Positions 1 to 7,871 of a stretch of 64,000 nucleotides of DNA are shown in pieces. The position numbers were made by a program, and so were the translations under genes. Positions within the stretch are counted from its first letter, which is position 1. Each line of letters starts with the position of its first letter. Under the pieces are notes generated by a model. That model saw nothing but the letters and a program-made list of their open reading frames with translations, did no database searches and had not been told where the DNA came from. Where the stretch lies: positions 868,001 through 932,000 of the forward strand of contig NZ_OY762653.1 in assembly GCF_963666195.1 (NCBI RefSeq), in the 5' to 3' direction. The DNA comes from Trichococcus shcherbakoviae. GTDB lineage: Bacteria; Bacillota; Bacilli; Lactobacillales; Aerococcaceae.

Positions 1-126
1 TGGCTTCTCCTGTTTTTTGACACCCCACCAAATAGGAAAATTGCGCTACTTGGGGATCGAAAAATGATTTAAAAAACATGCATGAACTCCTCCTTTATCC
101 TCCACCAATCAAAAATTCAAAATGAT

Positions 127-789
127 TCATCTGCTCAGGCTTGCGACAAAATTGATGGTCGTGGCGATGATGGCCGTCCCGAAAACGAAGGACAGCAGCG
201 CATGGCCCAGCGCGGCCTTCCGGAATTCCGTTGTCGTGAAAGTCGTGTCGGAGACTTGATAAGTCATCCCGATCGTGAACGCCAGATAGGCGAAGTCCCA
301 AAAATTAGGCTTTTCGGTACCCTCAAAGATGACGCCGCCGTTCACATCGCGGTAATAGAGTTCCGCGTACCGCAACATGTAGAGACTGTGCACCGTCGTC
401 CAGGAGAGCACGATGCTGAACAGACCAAATCCGATCGTCCCGAAGCTGCGTACATGAGTCGTCAGCATCAACGCGACAGCCCCGATGCTGATCAGGCATG
501 CCATAAGGACAAAAAAATCGATCGTCGAATATTGGATATCTTCCTCTTGCGCAATCCGCTCGGTTTCCGTGCCATCATGCGGATGAAAATCCTTCCACAG
601 CAAATACAACAAAATGATTGCTGCACTGTCCCAACCGATCAAAGGGGCCAATTCCCAACGCAACCAGAATCCGCCGGCCAGCCCGATGCCCGTACCGATC
701 GCTCCGGCAATCAGGAAGCGCGTCCTTTTTTTGCGCATATCCCTTCCGGCTTTCGTTTGATCGGCAAATAGATGGCTTCTTTTCTTCAT
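127..789 (-). CDS. DUF1345 family membrane protein
   Basis: A 220-residue integral membrane protein that I assign to the DUF1345 family; no biochemical function is established for that family. The N-terminus is strongly basic (MKKRSH, then RKKRTR near residue 20), followed by about five hydrophobic segments. The conserved C-terminal half has YFRD-like and TYQVSDT segments typical of the family, including a D-FAYLAFTIGMTYQ stretch around residues 165-180. The ATG at 789 is preceded by a G-rich Shine-Dalgarno at good spacing. It lies 39 bp downstream of the VOC gene on the same strand, so the two may be co-transcribed. Family call is from recalled motif pattern, not a search. Confidence 0.75.
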   Translation of the reverse strand: MKKRSHLFADQTKAGRDMRKKRTRFLIAGAIGTGIGLAGGFWLRWELAPLIGWDSAAIILLYLLWKDFHPHDGTETERIAQEEDIQYSTIDFFVLMACLISIGAVALMLTTHVRSFGTIGFGLFSIVLSWTTVHSLYMLRYAELYYRDVNGGVIFEGTEKPNFWDFAYLAFTIGMTYQVSDTTFTTTEFRKAALGHALLSFVFGTAIIATTINFVASLSR

Positions 790-828
790 GGCTGACAGCC
801 CCCCTGCTTTTTCGGCCTGACTGTTCTT

Positions 829-1212
829 TCAGATCGTGATTTCGATGACATTCTTTTCCGGATCAAGGAACATGCTTTCATAATAGCCATCCCCTGTAAT
901 GCGCGGCTGGCTTTTGCATGTGTACCCCGCTTTGATGAGTCTATCAGTGAAATAGTCGACGTTCTGCTTGCTGCCGACGGAGACGGCCAGATGCGCCCAG
1001 CCAAGCATATCAAGGGGATAGCGTTCGTTGACATCCATCCTTTTCATAAGCTCCAAACGGGCCCCTCCTTCACGGAAAGTAATAAAGTAAGATTGGAAGT
1101 CTTTCTCAGGATTCCGGTATAATTTATTGGCCTTTCCATCAAAAAAACGAACATAAAAATCGCGCATCAGCTCCAAATCGCCCACCCACACTGCAACATG
1201 TTCAATCTTCAT
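829..1212 (-). CDS. VOC (glyoxalase/bleomycin-resistance fold) protein
   Basis: A 127-residue vicinal oxygen chelate protein. The N-terminus MKIEHVAVWVGDLELMRDFY is the typical first beta-alpha unit with a metal-binding His at residue 5. A second half-motif, GWAHLAVSVGS near residue 90, supplies another His, and an E near the C-terminus (NVIEITI) would be the last ligand. The substrate cannot be deduced; members include lactoylglutathione lyases and thiol transferases. The ATG has an AGAGGA ribosome site. It is the first gene of a likely two-gene unit with the DUF1345 membrane protein. Confidence 0.85.
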   Translation of the reverse strand: MKIEHVAVWVGDLELMRDFYVRFFDGKANKLYRNPEKDFQSYFITFREGGARLELMKRMDVNERYPLDMLGWAHLAVSVGSKQNVDYFTDRLIKAGYTCKSQPRITGDGYYESMFLDPEKNVIEITI

Positions 1213-1453
1213 CGCTATTCACGTCCTCTCATCATCCTTGCCGGTGCGCTGGAGATAAACTCTGCGCGGATGGCCTGCAACAAAACATCCCGGAATCCCT
1301 TTTTGGACTTTCCGTAAAAGCGTTTCCTCAATTTGATTTTATCACATTGGCGGCGCATATGCGTTCCCGGAAGCATCCTCATGTACCGTCACCTTATGTG
1401 TCTTTTTTGCCATCTTTTTCAAAGTATTTTCTCAGCATCCACTCAGAATATGA

Positions 1454-1480
1454 TTGACAGACTGATTTGTATTTGATAGT
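1454..1480 (+). promoter_or_regulatory. Putative promoter of the dapA riboswitch transcript
   Basis: A consensus -35 TTGACA at 1454-1459 is followed by a weak -10 (GATAGT 1475-1480 or TAGTGT 1477-1482). It sits about 30 bp before the riboswitch aptamer, where its promoter is expected. Confidence 0.45.
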
Positions 1481-1507
1481 GTGGAAGTAACAAAATACGA
1501 TTCGATG

Positions 1508-1748
1508 TGATGAAGAGGTCGCGGTTAACAATCAGTAAGGGATTCCCTGAAAGGTGTTGCTGCCGAAATACTCTGTATTGGGGCCAAGGTTGAATAAATC
1601 TGGCACTGTCGGACAAAGCCGCCCAGCTTTGTTCGGTGAGCTTCTCACGTTGGGGCAAATTGGTGGAATTCACTATATGGATGCAACGCTTCAGCTTAAG
1701 CAGCCTGTTTTGAACGACTATGAGACCATTTGCTCATAGTCGTTTTTT
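1508..1748 (+). promoter_or_regulatory. Lysine riboswitch (L box) controlling dapA
   Basis: The leader of dapA carries the landmarks of the lysine riboswitch family: AAGAGGTCGCGG at 1513-1524 (P1/loop motif related to AGAGGTGCG), the CTGCCGAAAT element at 1559-1568, GGTTGAATAAATCTGGC near 1589-1605 (matching the GCATTGAATAA region of the Bacillus lysC leader), and a GTGAGCTTCTCAC hairpin at 1636-1648. A rho-independent terminator closes the element at 1714-1748. By analogy with lysC, bound lysine should stabilise the aptamer and favour termination, shutting off dapA when lysine is plentiful. The call is by eye from the conserved blocks. Confidence 0.85.
1714..1748 (+). terminator. Riboswitch expression platform terminator
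   Basis: Perfect 11-bp stem ACGACTATGAG / CTCATAGTCGT with an 8-nt loop followed by a T run, 44 bp before the dapA start. Its position after the aptamer and before the ribosome site makes it the regulated terminator. Confidence 0.85.
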
Positions 1749-1791
1749 GTCTATTCATAAATATAAAACAGAATTCAGGAGGAAGATAAGC

Positions 1792-2679
1792 ATGGCAATT
1801 TTTGAAGGATCAGGCGTTGCGATCGTTACGCCGTTTAAAGACACGGAGAACCAAGAAATCAACTACGAGGTATTGGAAGAGCTGATCGAGTTCCATATCG
1901 CGAACGGCACCGATTCGATCATCATCGCGGGCACAACCGGGGAAGCTTCAACGCTGACGGATGAAGAGCAACTTCATCTCATTCGTTTCACTGTCGAAAA
2001 AGTCAACGGCCGTATCCCTGTCATCGGCGGTGCCGGAAGCAATGACACGCGCCACGGGGTCGGATTGACGCGCGCTGTAGAGGCAACCGGTGTGGATGCG
2101 ATCCTCAGCGTAACCCCTTATTACAACAAAACATCGCAAAAAGGCTTGATTGAGCATTACAAAGCCATCGCCAACAGCGTGAAAGTTCCGATCGTCCTTT
2201 ACAATGTGCCGGGCCGCACCGGTCAGAACATTACCCCTGAAACACTGGTGGAACTGGCGAAAATCGATAACATCGTTTCCTTGAAGGACGCCACTGGAAA
2301 CTTCAGCCAAGCCGTGGACAATCTGAGTCTTTTGGGCGATCGCCTGGACATCTACTCGGGGAATGATGACACTATCATCCCGTTGATGAGCTTGGGCGCA
2401 AAAGGCGTCATCTCTGTCCTTGCCAATATCGCACCGAAAGCTACATCGGAAATGACGCATGCTTTCCTGGATGGCGACATCAAAAAAGCTGCCGCGATGC
2501 AAGCACAGTACAAAGAACTGATCGACTGCCTGTTCGTGGAGCCGAATCCGATTCCTGTAAAAGCCGGAATGCAACTGCTGGGCTTCAACGTCGGACCAAT
2601 GCGTCTGCCGTTGACGGATGCCGATCAAGCGGTCATTGACCGTTTGGCCGCAGCCATGAAAAAAGTTGGCCTGATCTAG
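1792..2679 (+). CDS. dapA: 4-hydroxy-tetrahydrodipicolinate synthase
   Basis: A 295-residue class I aldolase-type enzyme that condenses pyruvate with aspartate semialdehyde, the first committed step to diaminopimelate and lysine. Family hallmarks are visible: GTTGE around residue 45, the PYYNK tyrosine motif near 107, and the SLKDATGN segment near 161-168 holding the Schiff-base lysine. The start is ATG 1792, with AGGAGGAAG six to eight bases upstream; a longer in-frame reading would run through the riboswitch terminator and is rejected. Transcription should be controlled by the lysine riboswitch directly upstream. A strong terminator follows, so this is probably a single-gene unit. Confidence 0.96.
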   Translation: MAIFEGSGVAIVTPFKDTENQEINYEVLEELIEFHIANGTDSIIIAGTTGEASTLTDEEQLHLIRFTVEKVNGRIPVIGGAGSNDTRHGVGLTRAVEATGVDAILSVTPYYNKTSQKGLIEHYKAIANSVKVPIVLYNVPGRTGQNITPETLVELAKIDNIVSLKDATGNFSQAVDNLSLLGDRLDIYSGNDDTIIPLMSLGAKGVISVLANIAPKATSEMTHAFLDGDIKKAAAMQAQYKELIDCLFVEPNPIPVKAGMQLLGFNVGPMRLPLTDADQAVIDRLAAAMKKVGLI

Positions 2680-2690
2680 AACAAACCCAA

Positions 2691-2735
2691 AAAACCGCCA
2701 TCGGAATTTTATGTTTCCGGTGGCGGTTTTTATAT
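2691..2735 (+). terminator. Rho-independent terminator of dapA
   Basis: GC-rich hairpin AAAACCGCCA-TCGGAA / TTCCGG-TGGCGG followed by TTTTTATATTTTT, directly after the dapA stop. The flanking A run would also let it work on the other strand, for the small membrane protein gene. Confidence 0.9.
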
Positions 2736-2738
2736 TTT

Positions 2739-2846
2739 TCAGAATAGATGCAGGATATACTTGTTGAGCAACAAAATAATCAACACAAGAAGCATAACGA
2801 TGATAAAACCGATGGCTCGTTTCACATAAAAATCTCTCAACTTCAT
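2739..2846 (-). CDS. Small single-pass membrane protein, 35 aa
   Basis: A short gene not obvious from length filters. It encodes 35 residues beginning MKLRDFYVKRAIGF, then a continuous hydrophobic segment (IIVMLLVLIILLL) and a short polar tail (NKYILHLF). The ATG is preceded by AGGAAGGAAAAGCC, a good Shine-Dalgarno. A basic N-terminus followed by one transmembrane helix suggests a membrane-anchored small protein. It ends next to the shared dapA terminator and lies just downstream of the dipeptide epimerase gene on the same strand, so it may be in the same transcript. No function is known to me. Confidence 0.6.
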   Translation of the reverse strand: MKLRDFYVKRAIGFIIVMLLVLIILLLNKYILHLF

Positions 2847-2884
2847 GGCTTTTCCTTCCTGGCCTTATTAAGGAGGACATTTAT

Positions 2885-3994
2885 TTATTTTACGATTCCC
2901 AGCTTTTTGAAATGGGCTTTTGGAAAAGCGTTGATGCCGATGCCATTCGCATCACCCAGTTTGATCGTGCCCCCGGTGAATAGCGGACCGCCCTCATAAG
3001 CTTCGATTCTGTAGAACGACGGCCCAATGAGGTCGACCATCGTGATGCAGTTTTTGGCGGCTGCCAGATGGGCCGCTGCGCTGACCGAAATCTTACTTTC
3101 CAACATGCAGCCGATCATGCAGTCTAACCCGTATGTTTCCGCCACTGCACAGATTTTGAGTGCCTCGTGAATGCCGCCGATCTTCATCAGTTTGATATTG
3201 ATGAGGTCAGCTGATTGAGTCTGGATGATGTGGAGGGCATCCTTCACAGAGAAGACACTCTCGTCAGCCACTATCGGTGTTTGGACGTGTTGCGTCACAA
3301 ATTTCAGGCCGGCCAGATCGTGCGCCTTCACCGGCTGTTCCACCAGCTCGGCCTGCATGCCCTTATCCTCCAGCATGCTGATGAACCGGACCGCCTCCTG
3401 GGGGCTCCAGCTCTGATTGACCTCTACCCGGATGCGGATGCCCGGTCCAACTGCCTTACGGATGGCCAACAAGCTTTCCACATCCTTGAGCCCATTCCTC
3501 CCGACATTCACATTCAGAATGCTGAAGCCGTCCTGAACGGCCTGCAGACTGTCGCGTATCCTCTCATCGATGGAATGGTTGCTGATGGTGTGGGCAGTCT
3601 CGATTTTCCGTTTCGCCCCGCCCAACACTTTATACAAAGGTTGGCCGAGTTTTTTTGCATATAGATCGTAGAGCGCCATGTCAACAGCAGCTTTCGCCGA
3701 TGTGTTGTTGACGATGCTGGCATGCATCCTTTGCATGATGGTATCGAGATCGAAAATTTCCATTCCGATGATGCTCGGAGCGATGTATTGCATGATGGCC
3801 TCGCGGATGGAAGCCTTTGTTTCGCCGGTGATCAAGGCTGTCGGTGGCGCCTCCCCATATCCAGCGGTCCCGTCATCGGTCACGATGCGGATCAGGATGT
3901 TATGCACAGCGTCAACCGTACGCGATGCTGTTTGGAATGGCGTCCGCAGCGGGATGGCCACTTCCCCAATTTCAATTCTGTCGATTTTCATCAT
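2885..3994 (-). CDS. Dipeptide epimerase-like enolase-superfamily protein with altered catalytic lysines
   Basis: A 369-residue enolase-superfamily protein of the muconate lactonising enzyme subgroup, most like L-Ala-D/L-Glu dipeptide epimerases. It shows the N-terminal capping domain (IPLRTPFQTA), the barrel, EQPV with a metal Glu, VADES with a metal Asp, and INIKLMKIGG carrying the lysine on the far face. The usual K-x-K pair on the second barrel strand, near residue 160, reads N-V-N here (3506-3514), and the next ligand motif is V-E-V-N rather than D-x-N. Racemase activity of the classical kind is therefore doubtful. Start ATG 3994 (or 3991) follows AGAGGGG; the longer reading has no ribosome site. 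Confidence 0.8.
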   Translation of the reverse strand: MMKIDRIEIGEVAIPLRTPFQTASRTVDAVHNILIRIVTDDGTAGYGEAPPTALITGETKASIREAIMQYIAPSIIGMEIFDLDTIMQRMHASIVNNTSAKAAVDMALYDLYAKKLGQPLYKVLGGAKRKIETAHTISNHSIDERIRDSLQAVQDGFSILNVNVGRNGLKDVESLLAIRKAVGPGIRIRVEVNQSWSPQEAVRFISMLEDKGMQAELVEQPVKAHDLAGLKFVTQHVQTPIVADESVFSVKDALHIIQTQSADLINIKLMKIGGIHEALKICAVAETYGLDCMIGCMLESKISVSAAAHLAAAKNCITMVDLIGPSFYRIEAYEGGPLFTGGTIKLGDANGIGINAFPKAHFKKLGIVK

Positions 3995-4257
3995 CAAAAC
4001 CCCTCTCTTCACCGGCACGCTATCCATCCGGGCTAAGGCAGCGACTTTTTATGCTATTTTGGTTCCACCACCCATTTGTATCTATTTTACCAAGAAAACG
4101 AGTTTGCACCAAATGGGAGGGCGTTGCCTGTCAGCTTCCGGATGCAGCACAACAAAAAAAATGCACGAGCTGCCAGTAGGATGATACTGGTTGCTCTTGC
4201 GTTTTTTTCGATTACAGAGGGTCGGTCAGATATTCGGCTTCAATTTTGGCTCGAGTT

Positions 4258-4450
4258 CTCCGGCTAAGAGGAGCTTCGCCGGAGGAGATTGGCGGGTTTG
4301 GGTTGCCTCCTCCGGTCACGAGCACTTCGCCGGAGTTAAGGAGCTTATTTAGGCGACTGCCCCGGCCGCATCAGCCCTCACTTGAGAAGAACAGCTGGAT
4401 CCAGTTCAGTTCCTCCGGCCAGCTTCGTTTGCGCCAGCTGCCCCCCCATT
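4258..4450. repeat. Hairpin repeat array, family B (CTCCGG/CCGGAG), about 4 units of 52 bp
   Basis: GC-rich intergenic array. CTCCGG-type half-sites start at 4258, 4310, about 4361 and 4413, giving a period of about 50-52 bp. In the first two units CTCCGG is followed about 20 bp later by CCGGAG in the context CTTCGCCGGAG, forming a stem-loop; later units are degenerate. It abuts the 3' end of the SDR gene. Related arrays are at 11031 and 36075. The rest of 3995-4257 holds no gene I can support. Confidence 0.75.
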
Positions 4451-4452
4451 CG

Positions 4453-5217
4453 TCAGCCTTGTTTTTTCTTTTGCTGTCTGCTGGTCAGGCGCACGACCAA
4501 ATTGCGCGGCGCCAATTTCGACGAGAAGAGCGCGCCCTTCAGCAGCATCGTCGGAACGATGATTTTCTTGCGCTTGTACATCTTGTCCAACGCATACTTG
4601 ACGCAGTATTCAGAAGTGATGCCCTTCAGATTGAATTTCACATCAGCCACTTGGTTGAACTCCGTATCTACCGGTCCCGGACATAACGAACCGACATAAA
4701 CGTTACTCTTCTTCTCTTCCAACTCTTCAGCAATCGCGGAAGTGAAGCTCGTTACGTAGGCTTTTGTCGCATAATAGGTCGCCATGTAAGGCCCCGCCGG
4801 CATCAGACCAGCAACCGAAGCCACGTTCAGAATGTAGCCTTCATTTCTCGCAAGCATATCCGGCAGAAATTTCTTGGTCAGGATATGGACCGCCTTAATG
4901 TTGACGTCGATCATCTCAAGTTCCTTTTCGAGACTGGTCGCCGTAAACGCGCCGAAATCACCGAAACCGGCACAGTTGATCAGCATGGAAATATTTTTGT
5001 CCTTCGTTTCTTCGTACAGACGGAAGCATTCCTCCGCCTTCGCCAAGTCCGCTGTGATGATTTGGCTTTTTGTAGTCAACTGTTTGCTGAGCTCCACAAG
5101 CCGATCCTCACGTCTCGCGACCAGAATCAGATCATACCCTTGTTGGCTGAGCTTTTTTGCGAACTCTTGCCCAATGCCCGCACTCGCGCCTGTGATGAGC
5201 GCTATTTTTTTTGTCAT
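4453..5217 (-). CDS. Short-chain dehydrogenase/reductase
   Basis: A 254-residue classical SDR, an NAD(P)-dependent oxidoreductase of unknown substrate. The Rossmann glycine motif TGASAGIGQEFA is near residues 9-20, the NCAGFG structural motif near 85, and the catalytic Ser and YxxxK (YYATKAYVTSF) near 150. The C-terminal tail is basic (LTSRQQKKKQG). The start is ATG 5217 with GAGGGACAA upstream; the longer N-terminal reading lacks a ribosome site. The pattern resembles the DltE/YqjQ-like SDRs of Gram-positives, but I cannot assign a substrate. It ends beside a family B repeat array. Confidence 0.9.
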   Translation of the reverse strand: MTKKIALITGASAGIGQEFAKKLSQQGYDLILVARREDRLVELSKQLTTKSQIITADLAKAEECFRLYEETKDKNISMLINCAGFGDFGAFTATSLEKELEMIDVNIKAVHILTKKFLPDMLARNEGYILNVASVAGLMPAGPYMATYYATKAYVTSFTSAIAEELEEKKSNVYVGSLCPGPVDTEFNQVADVKFNLKGITSEYCVKYALDKMYKRKKIIVPTMLLKGALFSSKLAPRNLVVRLTSRQQKKKQG

Positions 5218-5385
5218 TATTTGTCCCTCGCGTTTCCTAAAAATGATTGATGCCTTTAGCGTATCGCATTTGCGCATTAAGGGCAATGATAAGGCGCCCT
5301 TGCGAAACAATATCAATATATTTATAGATTAAAAATTAATTAAATGTCGTATTATATCATTAAGTAAATATAAAGGAGTGATATT

Positions 5386-5727
5386 TTGCGCCATCATAAT
5401 GATTCTTATTTCACCGGAACGCTTGTGGAATATTTCGGCATTCTTCTTATCTGCGGTCTTGCGGGATTTTTTACTTTCGGGCTGGCTGCGCCCTGGGCTT
5501 TCTGTTATCGAGAAAAATGGGTCGCCAAGCATACCTACATCGAAGGACACCAGTTGCACTTTGTCGGGAAAGCTTGTGATTTATGGCTTTCCTTGCTGAA
5601 ATGGGCCTTTTTTTCGATCCTGACTTTGGGACTGTATTCTTTTGTCGTGCCCATCCGCTTCCAGCAGTGGCGCATCAAAAACACCTATGTGTACGGCTGT
5701 TGGGATGAATATTACGCGACGGAATGA
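5386..5727 (+). CDS. Small membrane protein, possibly DUF898-like
   Basis: A 113-residue membrane protein. There are hydrophobic segments at about residues 9-35 (GTLVEYFGILLICGLAGFFTF) and 65-85, separated by a soluble stretch with REKWVAKHTYIEGHQLHFVG. The G-FFTFG-AAPWA pattern and the repeated GLYSFVVPIRFQQW motif resemble DUF898/YjgN-type membrane proteins, a tentative call. Translation most likely begins at the TTG at 5386, which has AAGGAG eight bases upstream; no in-frame ATG fits better. Function unknown. A bidirectional terminator follows. Confidence 0.7.
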   Translation: MRHHNDSYFTGTLVEYFGILLICGLAGFFTFGLAAPWAFCYREKWVAKHTYIEGHQLHFVGKACDLWLSLLKWAFFSILTLGLYSFVVPIRFQQWRIKNTYVYGCWDEYYATE

Positions 5728-5742
5728 CAACTGCATCCAAGC

Positions 5743-5772
5743 AAAAACCCCCGAGATCTCGGGGTTTTTTTC
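5743..5772. terminator. Bidirectional terminator between convergent genes
   Basis: AAAAACCCCCGAGA / TCTCGGGGTTTTTTT is a perfect inverted repeat with A and T runs on both sides, placed between two converging genes. Confidence 0.9.
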
Positions 5773-5779
5773 CGTTATT

Positions 5780-6445
5780 TCAAACATGCATCCTTTTCTC
5801 CAGCTCGCGCCAAATCTCTCCGCCGTGATAGAGCAGGATAATGACCAAGGTGACTGCGCTCATCATGACCGACAGGCTTGAAGGCAATGACGTCGTGACC
5901 CAGTCCAAGGTCAGGAATAGCGCCGGCAGCAGCCCCAACAAGGCGGCTGTCAAAAGGTACAGCACATAGTCCCTGACGCCCAAATTGACGAGGCGCACGG
6001 CGATGTATAAGGATACGATCGCAAAGCTGCAGATGATCGGCACAGCATAGGTAGTCGACCAACCGCTCCATCCTGACAGATAATCCAAATAGATGCACAG
6101 GAGCGACAAGGAGACGATCAGATACACGATGCCTTTTGCGATATTCCGCCTTTTCCGGATCAGTATCAAAACGGAAAGCCACATGCTCATGATCCCGAAC
6201 AGAGCGAGCTGAAGGTTCTCCATCCGTCCGATCCAAATCAGTTCAATCAGCAGAAAAGCGATGATCAGCACAAAGGAAATCAATGTCAAATATTTCCAGA
6301 CAACCTCTTTATTGAACCGCAAAGGGACCTTCGGGTAGGGATCCGGCAGCAGCGGATCGGTGGCTTCATCCAATGTTTTTTGGCACAAAGGACATTGATC
6401 CCATTCTCCCTTGATGGTCGCGTTGCAATGTTGGCAGTATTTCAT
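5780..6445 (-). CDS. Zinc-ribbon membrane protein (DUF6320-like)
   Basis: A 221-residue protein. The N-terminus MKYCQHCNATI...CPLCQKTL is a CxxC-x13-CxxC zinc ribbon, followed by a short linker and about six hydrophobic helices. The start codon overlaps the stop of the upstream condensation-domain gene by four bases, so translation is probably coupled. The combination with a condensation-domain acyltransferase and an HSL-type esterase recurs in Gram-positive genomes, and I recall the membrane part as DUF6320. Its job, perhaps placing the acyltransferase product at the membrane, is inference. Confidence 0.75.
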   Translation of the reverse strand: MKYCQHCNATIKGEWDQCPLCQKTLDEATDPLLPDPYPKVPLRFNKEVVWKYLTLISFVLIIAFLLIELIWIGRMENLQLALFGIMSMWLSVLILIRKRRNIAKGIVYLIVSLSLLCIYLDYLSGWSGWSTTYAVPIICSFAIVSLYIAVRLVNLGVRDYVLYLLTAALLGLLPALFLTLDWVTTSLPSSLSVMMSAVTLVIILLYHGGEIWRELEKRMHV

Positions 6446-7827
6446 GATGACTCACCTTCCAAATCTTCACTGGTGACTTTGTTTGCTGCGACAGTTACGG
6501 CCACGCCGGCATCAGTCAATACCCTGACAAACTGTTCCTCGATCTTGGAATCGACAAATGGAGAAGTGAAACTGACAGTCAGATGGTCCCCATGGCTGAT
6601 GGCGCAAAATTGCGGGCGGACCGCCGAAGTGTGGAAATACATTTTCTCGATGTAGCCGTCGATCGGATCAGGAAAGGCAACCTTGCCCAGATTCGAGATC
6701 GCTATCGTCAAATTCCGGTTGCTGACGTAATTCACCAGCTTCAGAACAAGGTCTTTGATCGGCCGGAAGACCATCCGCGTGAAGGGGCTGTACTCGAAGG
6801 CAATCAGCGTCCTCAGCTTGTCCTCCAGACTTTCCGGCGTAATCTGTTGCTGGAACTGCTCTTTTAGAGTTTGGCCGATTGCGGCAATGTCATCCGCTGC
6901 TTCATTTTCATTTGTGGTGTAGATCAGGCGGGTCGTGCTGAAAAAATTTCTGGCAGAATTGGACGGGAAGAACTGCCGTAAGTTGACCGGTACGGAAACG
7001 GCCATAGCCGACCCGGGTTTAAAATCGGGACTGGCTCTGCGCACAGCCAGCATAAATACTGCAGTCAGATACAGGGTCAAAGAAGTCTGTTGTTCCCGGG
7101 CCAACGCAAGCACGCCCTTGACCGGCATCTCCAATTCGATGACATGCGGCCGGTTGTCAGGCGTCTTTTTGCCGCGGAACTGGTGCACCTTGACTTTCTT
7201 TTTTTGATGCGCTTCCTCAAGCGAGGTGCTCTTTTGCGCAGGGCTCTTTCCGGCCAATTGACTGACTTTCGCGACGGAGCGGATGGCGGATTGCGCCGCA
7301 TCCGTGAAGTTCTGTTTCTTTTCCTTGCGGAAATAGTGCGCAAAACTGTCCTCCAGTTGGTGGTTCAAGCGGTCATGCGCGGCGGCACCCAGGCCTTCAA
7401 AAGCTTCGGGATGCCGCAGCATGATGTAGGCCTTCAGCAGATCCTCGAAAAACCAGAGCGCACCGGTTCCGTCCGACAAGGCGTGGAACAGTTCCAAGTG
7501 AACCCGGTTTTGGTTATAGAAGACACGGAATAACAGTTCCCTCCGGTCAAAATGATAGATCTGCGCGCAAGGCGGCAACACGTCGGCCGTCACTTTCGGC
7601 TTCAGGTCGCTTTCTTCCAAATAATACCAGAAAAAACCGCGCCGCAGCACACTGTGGTACAGCACATAATTCTCATAGACTTCATCGAGCGCCCGTTGCA
7701 GCAACAACGGATCCACGGAGTCGGTCAACTCCGCACTCATGCGGAAGACCTTCGTATCGCTGCTCGTCATGGCCGCCAAAAATATATTGGAGGCATTGTC
7801 CAAACGTACCCATTTTTTCCGGTTCAC
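6442..7827 (-). CDS. Condensation-domain/alcohol acyltransferase-like protein
   Basis: A 461-residue protein of the chloramphenicol acetyltransferase-like superfamily that holds NRPS condensation domains, PapA-type and alcohol acetyltransferases. The active-site motif HxxxDG is present as FHALSDGTGALWF near residue 135. A later SVPVNLRQFFPSNSARNFF motif and NFG-like SNLGKV stretch fit the second half of the fold. It would transfer an acyl group to a hydroxyl or amino acceptor; neither substrate is known. Initiation is at GTG 7827 with GGAAGGGGG upstream. It is the middle gene of a three-gene operon with the esterase and zinc-ribbon membrane protein. Confidence 0.8.
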   Translation of the reverse strand: MNRKKWVRLDNASNIFLAAMTSSDTKVFRMSAELTDSVDPLLLQRALDEVYENYVLYHSVLRRGFFWYYLEESDLKPKVTADVLPPCAQIYHFDRRELLFRVFYNQNRVHLELFHALSDGTGALWFFEDLLKAYIMLRHPEAFEGLGAAAHDRLNHQLEDSFAHYFRKEKKQNFTDAAQSAIRSVAKVSQLAGKSPAQKSTSLEEAHQKKKVKVHQFRGKKTPDNRPHVIELEMPVKGVLALAREQQTSLTLYLTAVFMLAVRRASPDFKPGSAMAVSVPVNLRQFFPSNSARNFFSTTRLIYTTNENEAADDIAAIGQTLKEQFQQQITPESLEDKLRTLIAFEYSPFTRMVFRPIKDLVLKLVNYVSNRNLTIAISNLGKVAFPDPIDGYIEKMYFHTSAVRPQFCAISHGDHLTVSFTSPFVDSKIEEQFVRVLTDAGVAVTVAANKVTSEDLEGESS

Positions 7828-7871
7828 TGTTTTTCCCCCTTCCTCTTAATCTGTTGAACAGCCCTCTCGGC

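Noticed and set aside
1948-2880. 310-residue frame antisense to dapA
   Set aside because: Runs over dapA and its terminator; low-complexity shadow of the real gene.
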